In this document: positions 44,187 through 52,400 of the stretch, piece after piece | How the letters are laid out: the number at the start of each line of letters is the position of its first letter | Numbering within the stretch: position 1 is the first letter of the stretch | NCBI RefSeq assembly: GCF_004765815.2 | Contig: NZ_SBIS02000007.1 | Location: 310,001-374,000, forward strand | Source of the DNA: Halorussus salinus | Lineage (GTDB): Archaea > Halobacteriota > Halobacteria > Halobacteriales > Haladaptataceae | Reading direction: 5' to 3' | Length of the DNA stretch: 64,000 bases | Made by a program: the position numbers and the translations under genes | The notes under the pieces: generated by a model | Database searches by the model: none | What the model was told of the DNA's origin: nothing | The model's input: the letters and a program-made list of their open reading frames with translations, nothing else

Positions 44187-44319
44187 TAGAAAGCCCCCGC
44201 GCGCTCGCGGTCGCTCAGCAGGATATTCCGGGCGCGCAGTTCTGCGCGCCCGGAATAGTGGCCGTGCTGAGACGACTACACTGAACGCGAGCGCGCGGCC
44301 CCTTTCAGTCCACCCAAAC
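44187..44319 (-). repeat. Structured intergenic element, family A copy 2 (possible ncRNA)
   Basis: On the minus strand it opens with the same GTTTGGGTGGACTGAAAGGG and closes with GGGGGCTTTCTA as the copy at 4967. Its outer stem is CCGCGCGCTCGCG (44197-44209) with 44286-44298, different from copy 1 but still perfect. The middle stem is CTCAGCA (44214-44220) with 44265-44271. The inner stem is a 16-bp perfect hairpin, TATTCCGGGCGCGCAG (44224-44239) with 44242-44257. The rest of the 44061-44382 gap is featureless. Confidence 0.68.
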
Positions 44320-44382
44320 TGTAGTTCGTGTCACCGAGCGCATCCTCGTGGCTCGTGTTACTGAATCCGAGGAGTCCCGCCC

Positions 44383-44826
44383 TCACGATTCGTCGTCGTG
44401 GGCGTAGGTCATCCGGACGAGTTCCTCCGTGCCGCCCTCCGGCACCTCGAACTCGGGGCCGAACGACTCGAAGCCGACCGACTCGTAGAACGGGACCAAC
44501 CCCTCCCGACAGAGGAGCGAGAGGCCCGGCACCGACTGCAAGTCGGGGTGGTCGGTGAGCGCGTCCATCACCGCCTCGCCAAGTCCCTCGCCCCGGCGGT
44601 CGGCGGCGACCACTACGTCGAAGACGTTCGCGTAGTAGCGGTAGTCCGTCAGGACGCGCGCCGCGGCGACCAGTCGCTCGCCGTCCCACGCGCCCACGGC
44701 GACTTCCGTCTCGACGAGCACCCCGCGGACCTCCTCGACCTCGCGGTCTTCCCACCACTCGTACTCGGCGTAGAGCGCGGTCAGTTCCGGGGCCTCCTCG
44801 GGCGTCAGGTCGCGCACGTCGGTCAT
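44383..44826 (-). CDS. GNAT-family N-acetyltransferase
   Basis: The 147-residue protein has the GNAT core: VAVGAWDGERLVAAARVL, then VFDVVVAADRRGEGLGEAVM with the acetyl-CoA loop R-R-G-E-G-L-G, then LSLLCREGLVPFYESVGF. An in-frame extension to 44886 exists but GATTTACTC lies 27 nt upstream of the ATG at 44826, which is therefore preferred. The substrate is unknown. Confidence 0.88.
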   Translation of the reverse strand: MTDVRDLTPEEAPELTALYAEYEWWEDREVEEVRGVLVETEVAVGAWDGERLVAAARVLTDYRYYANVFDVVVAADRRGEGLGEAVMDALTDHPDLQSVPGLSLLCREGLVPFYESVGFESFGPEFEVPEGGTEELVRMTYAHDDES

Positions 44827-44905
44827 CGCGTCGAACCTGTCGGTCGGCGAGTAAATCGCTACCGGTCGTTTGCGAAACTGTCCCAAAGAAATCCGCGAGG
44901 ACGAC

Positions 44906-46717
44906 TTACGCGCCGAAAGCGTTCGTCTCGATGGTGTCGGTGTAACTCATCGAGTCCAACTCGACGGTGAACTCGGTCCCGGCGTACTCCACCACGACGT
45001 AGTACGACACCGACAGGTCGGTCCGCTCGCCCCGGTTCAGGTGGCTGACCCACCACGCGGGAATCCGGTCGTTGTCGAGGTGGCCCGTCGTCTCGATGCG
45101 CCGGGTCGCCTTCCCCGGAATCGTCGTGCCGACCCGCGTCTCGTCGTCGGCCAGCACCACGTCGTTGGCCCGCACTTCGTAGCCGAACGACTTCACCGTC
45201 AGCGGGCGACTCCGCTCGTTGGTCACGTCCCCGGAGATATCCATCGGGGTCCGGTCCATCGTCGCGTCGCCCCACGTCGAGTTCATGTCGTGGAGTCTGG
45301 CGACCGTCCGCCCGCGGACCGAGACCGGCTGGTCGGTCTCCGAGAAGCCCGCGAGCATGTCGGTCTCGAACGTCCGGTTCTCGCCGGGGAGCGGCACCGG
45401 AAGCGCGGCGAACCCGAGGTCCGCGCTCGCACCGCCCGCGGTCGTGAGTCGGGTCTCCTCGCCGTTCTCGACGTGGCTTATCCACCACCGCTTGATGGTG
45501 CGGTCGCTCACTTCGCCCGAGAATTCGAGTTCGTTCTCCCCCGGCCCGAGAGTCGTCTGCGTGCCGTCCTCGACCAGCGTCACGTCGTTGAGCGCGACGC
45601 GGTAGGTCGCGTCGAGACCGACCTCGCCGAGCGCCGAGTCCGCGGCGTTCGGGTTCTCCACGACGACGCGCGTCGAGAACTCGGTTCCCGAATAGGTCGC
45701 CGACCAGTCGCGCTCGACCGACCCGACCCGCGGCGGTTCGAAGCCGAACTCGCCCGCGGAATCGACGGTGCGGGTCGTCGCCTGCCCGCCCGCCAAGATG
45801 TCGGTCTCGAAGACCACCCGCTGGCTCAGGAACGGGAGCGGGACGCGCTCGGTGCCCGAGTCGGTCTCGGCGACCGCGAACACCGAGACGTTCAGCCGCG
45901 TCGTCTCGTCGTTCCGGAGGTGGCTGACCCACCACTCGTCCAGTTTTCGGTTGTCGAGCGCCGCGTCGATTTGCACCGTTCCGATCGAGTTCGGCGCGAT
46001 TTCGACCGACTCGCTCGTCGTCCCGTCCGCGACCGTCACGTCGTTCATCGAGACCTCGTAGCCGATTTTCGAGAACTCGACGGGCGCGCCGTTGGGGTTG
46101 CGGACCGTCCCGCTGAACCGCAGAGGAGTCTCGTTGTGAGTCGCCTCGCCCCACGAGGCGCTGGTCTCCTCGACCGCGAGGAGGGTCCGACCGTTCACCT
46201 CGACCGACTGGCCCGACTCCTGCTCGAACGACGAGAGCATGTCGGTCTCGAAGGTCCGGTTCTGCGCGGGCAGGGCCCGCGAGAGGAGCGCCGCCTTCAC
46301 CGACGGTTCGACCGAGAGCGTGGTCTCCTCGCCGTTGTTGATGTGGCTGGCCCACCACGCCGGAATCTTCTCGTTGTCGATGTGGGTCCGGAGAGTCACC
46401 TCGTTGCGGCCGGGCGACAGCGAGACGCCGCCCGTCTTCCCCGAGGCCATCCGCACGTCGTTCATCGACACGTCGTAGGAGACGCCGACGACGCCGGGGA
46501 CGCCGACGCCGTTCGGGTTGTCCACGACGACCGTCGTGTCGATGCCGGTCCGCTCCGCCGATATCTCGCCCCACTCGTTGTCTATCGACTCGACGGTCGG
46601 CGACTGGAGGCTGACGACGCCCGTCGAGAGGGCCGCGCCGACTCCCGCGGCCGAGACCACCAGACCGACCGCGAGGACCGCCGCGACCTTCCCGAGCGTG
46701 CCGCTCACGATGCTCAC
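44906..46717 (-). CDS. Membrane-anchored LEA type 2 (WHy-domain) protein, four repeats
   Basis: The 603-residue protein has an N-terminal hydrophobic anchor (GKVAAVLAVGLVVSAAGVGA) and then four WHy-like repeats. Each ends in a near-identical string: AWWASHINNGEET, EWWVSHLRNDETT, RWWISHVENGEET and AWWVSHLNRGERT. Each repeat also has NPNG/N-type turns and strand pairs such as GYEVSMNDVTVADGTT. LEA14-like domains are linked to desiccation or salt stress. The domain is probably outside the membrane, with several N-glycosylation sequons. The signature WWxSH is discussed in findings. Confidence 0.82.
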   Translation of the reverse strand: MSIVSGTLGKVAAVLAVGLVVSAAGVGAALSTGVVSLQSPTVESIDNEWGEISAERTGIDTTVVVDNPNGVGVPGVVGVSYDVSMNDVRMASGKTGGVSLSPGRNEVTLRTHIDNEKIPAWWASHINNGEETTLSVEPSVKAALLSRALPAQNRTFETDMLSSFEQESGQSVEVNGRTLLAVEETSASWGEATHNETPLRFSGTVRNPNGAPVEFSKIGYEVSMNDVTVADGTTSESVEIAPNSIGTVQIDAALDNRKLDEWWVSHLRNDETTRLNVSVFAVAETDSGTERVPLPFLSQRVVFETDILAGGQATTRTVDSAGEFGFEPPRVGSVERDWSATYSGTEFSTRVVVENPNAADSALGEVGLDATYRVALNDVTLVEDGTQTTLGPGENELEFSGEVSDRTIKRWWISHVENGEETRLTTAGGASADLGFAALPVPLPGENRTFETDMLAGFSETDQPVSVRGRTVARLHDMNSTWGDATMDRTPMDISGDVTNERSRPLTVKSFGYEVRANDVVLADDETRVGTTIPGKATRRIETTGHLDNDRIPAWWVSHLNRGERTDLSVSYYVVVEYAGTEFTVELDSMSYTDTIETNAFGA

Positions 46718-46853
46718 CGCACCACCCCGCTTCGCTGTTCGCGTGCCATGCGAAGGGGTTTCAAATGCTTCCGTAAGTAGTTTTCTCGCACTCTCGCGGC
46801 AGAAAGATTAGCCGTCCGACAGTAGAGCGGTTACTCGTCGGACATCAGGGCAG

Positions 46854-47885
46854 TCATTCGTCCGACAGCACGGTCACGCGGTCGCGGGGGAGCGCGACCG
46901 CGACCGTCTCGTCCGCCGTCGCCCCATCGGTTCCGAACCCGCCGTCGGCCGACGCTCCGGCCGCGTAGGCGTCGAGTCGCTGGCCCGCCACGTCGAGCGC
47001 GATTCGGTCCCGGCCGTCCTCGCGGACGACCCGCTCGACGGGGGCCGCGAAGTCGGACTCCTCGGGGTCGAGTTCGACGTGTTCGGGCCGGACCGCGAGG
47101 TGAGTCGCGTCGCCCGCCTGCACTTCGCCCTCGCCCTCACCGCCGAACTCCAACCGCTCGCCGCCGGGAACCGCGAGGTCGCCCGCGTCGAGTTCGAGAC
47201 AGTTCGCGCCCGTGAACCGCGCGACGAAGGGCGAGGAGGGCCGCTCGAATATCTCCTCGCTACTCCCGGTCTGGACGATGGCCCCGTCGCGGATGACCGC
47301 CACGCGGTCGGCGATGGCCCGCGCGGTGGTCCGGTTGTGCGTGACGTACATCGCCGTCTCGTCGGCCAGCGCGTCCGCGAGGACCTCCCGGAGCGTCTGG
47401 CGGGTCGGCACGTCGAGCGCCGAGAGCGGTTCGTCCAGCAGGAAGGCGTCGGGCCGGACCGCCAGCGCGCGGGCCAGCGCGACCCGCTGGGACTCCCCGC
47501 CCGAGAGCGTCGGCGGGTAGCGGTCGGCGAGGTCGGCCACCCCGAACTCCGCCAACAACTCGTCGGGGTCGCGGGTGTCGTGGTACTTCCCGCCGAAGGC
47601 GACGTTCTCCCGGACCGACATGTGGGGGAACAGCGCGTAGTCCTGAAAGACGAATCCGAGGCCGCGCTCCTCGGGCGGTTCGTCGGTCAACTCGCGGCCC
47701 GACAGCGCGACCCGGCCCTCGTGGTCGTGGAACCCCGCGACGGTCTCCAGCAGGAGGCTCTTGCCCGACCCGCTCGGCCCGAGGACGACCAGCGTCTCGC
47801 CGTCGGCGACCGAGAGGTCGGCCGCGACGCGGAACCGGTCGGCACCCTCGGCGGTGAACGTCGCAGACACGTCGATTTCCAACAT
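46854..47885 (-). CDS. ABC transporter ATP-binding protein, tungstate/molybdate type
   Basis: The 343-residue ATPase has Walker A LGPSGSGKSLLLE, signature LSGGESQRVALARAL, Walker B AFLLDEPLSALD and a C-terminal TOBE-like part (THLAVRPEHVELDPEE). It energises the permease and binding protein encoded upstream in the same operon. Its ATG overlaps by one base the stop of the 10-codon mini-ORF at 47885-47917. Sulfate/tungstate/molybdate importers share this architecture; the exact oxyanion is inferred from the ModE-like regulator at 50117. Confidence 0.9.
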   Translation of the reverse strand: MLEIDVSATFTAEGADRFRVAADLSVADGETLVVLGPSGSGKSLLLETVAGFHDHEGRVALSGRELTDEPPEERGLGFVFQDYALFPHMSVRENVAFGGKYHDTRDPDELLAEFGVADLADRYPPTLSGGESQRVALARALAVRPDAFLLDEPLSALDVPTRQTLREVLADALADETAMYVTHNRTTARAIADRVAVIRDGAIVQTGSSEEIFERPSSPFVARFTGANCLELDAGDLAVPGGERLEFGGEGEGEVQAGDATHLAVRPEHVELDPEESDFAAPVERVVREDGRDRIALDVAGQRLDAYAAGASADGGFGTDGATADETVAVALPRDRVTVLSDE

Positions 47886-47917
47886 CAGGGCCACCCTCCG
47901 TTGGCTGGTCGCTTCAT
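47885..47917 (-). other. 10-codon mini-ORF linking permease and ATPase genes
   Basis: ATG 47917 to TGA 47885 encodes MKRPANGGWP. Its ATG overlaps the permease stop (ATGA) and its stop overlaps the ATPase start (TGATG). Both ends contain GGAGGGTGGCC, so the region looks like a duplication of the permease 3' end that carries a ribosome site. It probably couples translation rather than producing a functional peptide. Confidence 0.55.
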
Positions 47918-48966
47918 GGCCACCCTCCGTCGTCGTACGCCACCGTCCGCACGAGCAGGAAGATGAGCGCCGAGAGCGCGAGCAGGAGGACCGCCACCGC
48001 GCCCGACTGTTCGAGACCCGACGAGAGATAGGTGTTGTAGATGAAGACGGGCGCGTGCTGGGCGCTCGCGGTCTCGCCCTCGGGCAGGTAGAAGAAGTCC
48101 ACGCTGTAGGCGACGATGGCGACCGCGCCGAACTCCGAGACCGCCCGCGCCCACGCCAGCACTCCTCCGGTCAGGACGCCGCGCCACGCCAGCGGGGCGG
48201 TGACGCGCCGGAACGTCTCGAAGCGGTTCGCGCCGAGGGTCCGGGCGGCCCACTCGACGCGGGTCGGCACCGACTCGAACGCCTCGCGGGCCGCGTTCAC
48301 GGCGAACGGCGCGGAGACGAACGTCATCGCCAGCACCATCCCGAGCATCGTCTGGAGGACGGTGAATGTGAACGTGAACTCGATGACGGGAATCGTGAAC
48401 TGCACGCCGCCGAACGCGCCGCCCTTCCCGAAGCCGAACAGGATTGCGAGACCGGCGACGCTGTGGGGGACCACCAGCGGGAGGTCTACCAGACTCTCGA
48501 CCAGTTCCTGTCCGGGAAAGCCGCGAGCGAGGACGAGCGCGAGCGGAACCCCGAGCGCGACGCTGGCGACCGCGGCGAGGAGGGGCGCGTACACCGAGAG
48601 GTACAGCGCCTGCTGGACGCCGGGGTCGGCGGCCATCTCCGCGACCGTGGCGGGGTTCTGGCGCGCGACCATCATCAACAGCGGGAGTCCGAGCGCGACC
48701 AGCAGGACGGTGCCGAGCGTCGCCGCGAGGACGCCGAAGGTGCCTCGGTCGCGGGCGACCGCGAGTCCCGCCGCCGAGAGGACCGCGAACCCGGCGTACG
48801 CGCCGGGGTAGCCGACCGCCAAGGCGGCCGCGAACGCGACGAGTTGGACCGAGACGACCGCCAGAATCGCGGTTCCGGTGCCGACGCGGCCGCGAAGTCC
48901 GGCGGCCGAGGAGGTCGCTCCTCGGGACGTGTGGGCCTCGCTCCCCGTCTCCGTGTCTGTACTCAC
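47914..48966 (-). CDS. ABC transporter permease, tungstate/molybdate type
   Basis: The 350-residue permease begins at GTG (MSTDTETGSEAHTSRGATSS), has a polar head and about eight hydrophobic segments, and carries the EAA loop NAAREAFESVPTRVEWAARTLGANRFETFRRV, the docking site for the ATPase. It ends ...YDDGGWP. It starts four bases after the binding-protein stop, so the three genes form one operon in the order binding protein, permease, ATPase. Confidence 0.9.
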   Translation of the reverse strand: MSTDTETGSEAHTSRGATSSAAGLRGRVGTGTAILAVVSVQLVAFAAALAVGYPGAYAGFAVLSAAGLAVARDRGTFGVLAATLGTVLLVALGLPLLMMVARQNPATVAEMAADPGVQQALYLSVYAPLLAAVASVALGVPLALVLARGFPGQELVESLVDLPLVVPHSVAGLAILFGFGKGGAFGGVQFTIPVIEFTFTFTVLQTMLGMVLAMTFVSAPFAVNAAREAFESVPTRVEWAARTLGANRFETFRRVTAPLAWRGVLTGGVLAWARAVSEFGAVAIVAYSVDFFYLPEGETASAQHAPVFIYNTYLSSGLEQSGAVAVLLLALSALIFLLVRTVAYDDGGWP

Positions 48967-48970
48967 GGGT

Positions 48971-50050
48971 CTACAGTTCGAGCGGCCCCACTGAAGTCTT
49001 TGCTTCCGCGTGTCTCGCCACACGGTCGGGCACGTCGCCGTCTTCCGTGACGACCGCCGGTTCCTTGGGAATCAGGCCCTTGCTCTTCAGCGCCTTCCGG
49101 CCCGGCTCGGTCGTCATGTACTCGACCCACTGGGCACCCCTGACGGGGGCCTCGGCGACGCTCGGGACGGTGATGCCGTAGGCGATGGGCGCGCCGACGT
49201 ACGTGTTCCCGCCCGCCTCGACCTCGGCCTTCTCGTAGTGGCTGGCGTACTTTTGGTTCAGTTTCGAGAGGTCCACATGGGGTTGGAGGTCCACGTAGGG
49301 GAGTCCCGACTGGGAGGCGATGGAGCGGTAGTAGAGCGCGTAGTCGAGTTTTCCGGACTTGAGTTGGCCCTCCAGTTTGGTCTCGGTCCCGGTCGGGACG
49401 GTCATGTTGTCCCGAATCTGCTGGTAGGTCTGCTGGTCGTAGAGTCGCTGGCCGTCCATCTTCTCCTTGCCCAACTGCATCGACATGACCGCCCGATAGC
49501 CGCCGGGGTCCACCGCCGGGTCGCTGTGGCCGATAGTCACGTCGTCGCGCGAGAGAACTTCCCACCAGTTGTCCGGGCCGATTTCGTCCGCGCCGGGCGA
49601 GTCCTCGCGGTACTGGAGCGACATCGCGTTCGTGGCGAAGACGGCGTACCAACTGCCGTACTCGTCGAGGAGCATGTCCCGGATGAGCCGGAAGTCCGAG
49701 ACGCCCAGCACGTCGGCGCTCCGGCCTTGGGTCGTGATTTTTTTCGTCGAGGCGACCGACCCCTTGGCCTCCCGCTGGACATCGACGCCGTACTCGTCTT
49801 CGAAGCCCTGCTCGGCCGCGCCGAACGGCGGCGCGAGACTGCCCGCGTGGAAGATGGTCATCGAGTCCGACGAGGGCGTCGTGCCCTCCTCGCCGGTCGT
49901 CCCGCCGTCGGCCGTGGTCTCCTCGGCGTCCGTCGTGGTCTCGGTCGTCCCCTGTCCGCCCGATTCCCCGCCCGTACAGCCTGCGAGTCCGGCGATTCCG
50001 AGCGCACCGGTCGCCTTCAGCAGGTCTCTCCGGGAGCGTTGTTCCCTCAT
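48971..50050 (-). CDS. Oxyanion (tungstate/molybdate-type) substrate-binding lipoprotein, Tat-exported
   Basis: The 359-residue protein starts MREQRSRRDLLKATGALGIA with a Tat twin-Arg and an LAGC lipobox. A Thr/Glu linker precedes the binding core (IFHAGSLAPPFGAAEQGFED, typical of the WtpA/ModA group; IGHSDPAVDPGGYRAVMSMQ). The oxyanion is held by main-chain and Ser groups in the cleft. The protein is first in the operon. The exact substrate is inferred. Confidence 0.9.
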   Translation of the reverse strand: MREQRSRRDLLKATGALGIAGLAGCTGGESGGQGTTETTTDAEETTADGGTTGEEGTTPSSDSMTIFHAGSLAPPFGAAEQGFEDEYGVDVQREAKGSVASTKKITTQGRSADVLGVSDFRLIRDMLLDEYGSWYAVFATNAMSLQYREDSPGADEIGPDNWWEVLSRDDVTIGHSDPAVDPGGYRAVMSMQLGKEKMDGQRLYDQQTYQQIRDNMTVPTGTETKLEGQLKSGKLDYALYYRSIASQSGLPYVDLQPHVDLSKLNQKYASHYEKAEVEAGGNTYVGAPIAYGITVPSVAEAPVRGAQWVEYMTTEPGRKALKSKGLIPKEPAVVTEDGDVPDRVARHAEAKTSVGPLEL

Positions 50051-50116
50051 AGACACAACCCCGGTTCTCTCGCCCCGGACATAACGGTTTTGCCCGCTCG
50101 CGCTCTGGGTCGGGGC

Positions 50117-50833
50117 ATGGACGCCGGATTCGAGGCCCACCTCCGGGCTGGCGAGGTGGAGTTCGACGCCAGCGACGCCGCCCTCCTGCGGGCGGTGGAC
50201 GACGAGGAGTCGCTCAACCGAGCGGCCGACGCGCTCGGACGGTCGTACTCCCGCGCTCACAAGCGACTGACCGCGCTCGAAGACGCGCTCGGCCCGCTGG
50301 TGGTCCGCCAGCGCGGCGGGTCGGGCGGCGGCGGCTCTCGACTCACCGACGAGGCCCGCGACCTGTTGGCCAGATTCGAGCGGTTGCGCGCGGAGTTCAC
50401 CGGCACCGCCGAGGTCGAGGAGACCGTCTTCGACGGCGAGGTCGTCGCCCGCGACGGCGAATTGGCCACCGTCGAGACCCCGGCGGGGCGCGTCCGCGCG
50501 CTCGCGCCGCCAGTCGAGTCCGAGGTCGAGGAGTCCCCGGACGCCGACCCCGAGACCGTGCAGGTCGCTGTCCGGGCCGACGCGGTGACGCTCCACGCGC
50601 CCGACGACGCCCCGGCCGCGGCGGCCACCAGCGCGCGGAATCGCTTCTCGGGGACGGTCGCCGCCATCGACGCCGGGGAGGAGGTCGCGCGACTCCTCGT
50701 GGACGTGGACGCCGACGCGACCCTCGCGGCGCTGGTCACGATGTCCAGCGTCGAGAAGTTGGGCTTGGACGAGGAGTCGGCCGTGGTCGCGTCGTTCAAA
50801 GCGACCGCGACGCGGGCGAGTCCACGGGAGTAA
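50117..50833 (+). CDS. ModE-like molybdate/tungstate-responsive regulator with TOBE domain
   Basis: The 238-residue protein has an N-terminal winged helix (LLRAVDDEESLNRAADALGR; YSRAHKRLTALEDALGPLVV, the LysR/ModE pattern). Its C-terminal TOBE domain (ARNRFSGTVAAIDAGEEVARLLVDVDA) is a molybdate- or tungstate-binding module. It is divergent from the importer operon with 66 bp between, so it probably represses that operon when oxyanion is plentiful. TAACGGTTTTGCC upstream is the likely promoter. Confidence 0.9.
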   Translation: MDAGFEAHLRAGEVEFDASDAALLRAVDDEESLNRAADALGRSYSRAHKRLTALEDALGPLVVRQRGGSGGGGSRLTDEARDLLARFERLRAEFTGTAEVEETVFDGEVVARDGELATVETPAGRVRALAPPVESEVEESPDADPETVQVAVRADAVTLHAPDDAPAAAATSARNRFSGTVAAIDAGEEVARLLVDVDADATLAALVTMSSVEKLGLDEESAVVASFKATATRASPRE

Positions 50834-51092
50834 CTGAAACAGGAATACAGTTCTCACAGACATCTGAACCAACGCTAAAGAACCCTAAACAATTCCGTGG
50901 CGCGTCGAAACTGCGCTACGACCGGAACGCAGTCACGAGGGACGCATCCGAGTCGAATGTCAGGAGAGAGCGTCGGCGAAACCGCACGTCACGAAATCGG
51001 TCGCCGAAAGCGAAGCGCCGAGGAGGTGGTCGGAGATGAACCGCCGATAGGGTCGTCAGCGGCGGTGAGCCGTCAGCGATGGTCCGGTCGGA

Positions 51093-52193
51093 TTACTTTC
51101 CGTTCCCCTTGCCGTTGTTCCCCTTCTCGCCCTTCTTCGAGTCGTCGTCTTCCTCCTCGTTCTCCTCAGAGTCGTCTTCCTCGTCGGAGTTCTCGTCGTC
51201 GTGCTTGTCGTTTCCGGCGTGTTCGGGCGGTCCGCCCGAGTTGTCGTCGTCGGTGCTGTTCTCGGTGTCGTCTTCGCCGTGGGGACCGGCGTGGTCGGGT
51301 TTGCCTTTGTCGCCGGACTTCCCTGCGTCGTCGGGCTTGCCCTTCTCACCGGACTTGCCCGCGTCGTCGGGCTTTCCGGCGTGGTCGGGGCGCTTCTCGT
51401 CGGCGTTACCGGGGTTGTTCTCGGTCACGAACTCCGAGACGACCTGTCCGATGGGGCCGCCGTCGTCGCCCGCGTCCAGCATCTCGTTGACGAACGACGA
51501 GACGAGGTCGCCGAACGACTGCTCGTCGTCCTCGTCGTCGCCCTCGCTCGCGGTAAGCGTGGCCGTCGCGGTACCGGTCGCGTTACCCTTCTCGGCGGTG
51601 ACCTCGACGGTCACGTTCTCGTCCGGTGCGGGCAGGGCCAGCGTGCCGTTCTCGTCGGTGGCGTAGGTGCCAGCGCCCTCGTAGGTCACGTTCTCGTCGG
51701 TGACCGCGACCGTGACGGAGGCGTCGGCGACCGCCGAGTCGTCGTGCGTGACCGTCACCGTGGCACCGTCGTCGGTCCGGTCCACGGCGACCGCGAGCGA
51801 GCCTTCAAGGAGTTCGTCGTCGGCGTCGGTCGTGAGCGTGGCCGTCGTCGAACCGGTCGCGTTGCCCTCCTCGGCCGTCACCGCGACGGTCACGTTCTCG
51901 TCGGGTTCCGGGAGGGCGACCGTCCCGTTCTCGTCGGTCGCGTAGTCGCCTGCTCCCGCGTACGTGACGTTCTCGTCGGCGACGCCGACCGTCACGCTCG
52001 CGTTCGCGACTGCCGACCCGTTCGCGGTCACCGTCACGGTCGCGCCGTCGTCGCCGTGCTGTTCGACCGAGAGGGTGAGCGAATCGCTGGTCTCGTTCGC
52101 CGCCGCAGTACTCGCCGCTCCCGCGGTCGCAAGGCTCGACAGGACGAGGAGTCCCGCGAGGGCGACCGCGACGGTTCGTTTCGTCGATATCAT
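51093..52193 (-). CDS. Secreted protein with two Ig-like repeats and acidic/Lys-Gly repeat tail
   Basis: The 366-residue protein has a Sec signal (MISTKRTVAVALAGLLVLSS), then two ~75-residue repeats each containing VTVTANGSAVANASVTVGVA-like and YATDENGTVALPEPDENVTV-like strings (about 40-115 and 120-195). A spacer leads to a tail of KPDDAGKSGEKGKPDHAG-type repeats and an Asp/Glu run, ending GNNGKGNGK. Several N-x-S/T sites suggest glycosylation. The repeats look like CNA/Big-type adhesive or stalk domains. The function is unknown. Confidence 0.78.
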   Translation of the reverse strand: MISTKRTVAVALAGLLVLSSLATAGAASTAAANETSDSLTLSVEQHGDDGATVTVTANGSAVANASVTVGVADENVTYAGAGDYATDENGTVALPEPDENVTVAVTAEEGNATGSTTATLTTDADDELLEGSLAVAVDRTDDGATVTVTHDDSAVADASVTVAVTDENVTYEGAGTYATDENGTLALPAPDENVTVEVTAEKGNATGTATATLTASEGDDEDDEQSFGDLVSSFVNEMLDAGDDGGPIGQVVSEFVTENNPGNADEKRPDHAGKPDDAGKSGEKGKPDDAGKSGDKGKPDHAGPHGEDDTENSTDDDNSGGPPEHAGNDKHDDENSDEEDDSEENEEEDDDSKKGEKGNNGKGNGK

Positions 52194-52400
52194 GCACTCG
52201 TCTCTTTGGGAAATGAGAGATTAAACCCCGCCCGTCGTCCATTCTGTTTTCGCAGTTCAACCGAGGCGATAGAAAGCCTCAGAGACGCCAGTAAAGTTTA
52301 AAAATCGTTCTTATCGTTCAACGGAATCGTTCAAGGTCACGTTTCCCGAGCGGAGTCGGCCGAATACGCTCGGAATTCCGGTAGCTCCAGCGTCGAGTCG

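Noticed and set aside
44383-44886. Acetyltransferase start at 44886
   Set aside because: The extra 20 residues are not in the GNAT fold and the TATA-like sequence lies inside them, 27 nt before the ATG at 44826.
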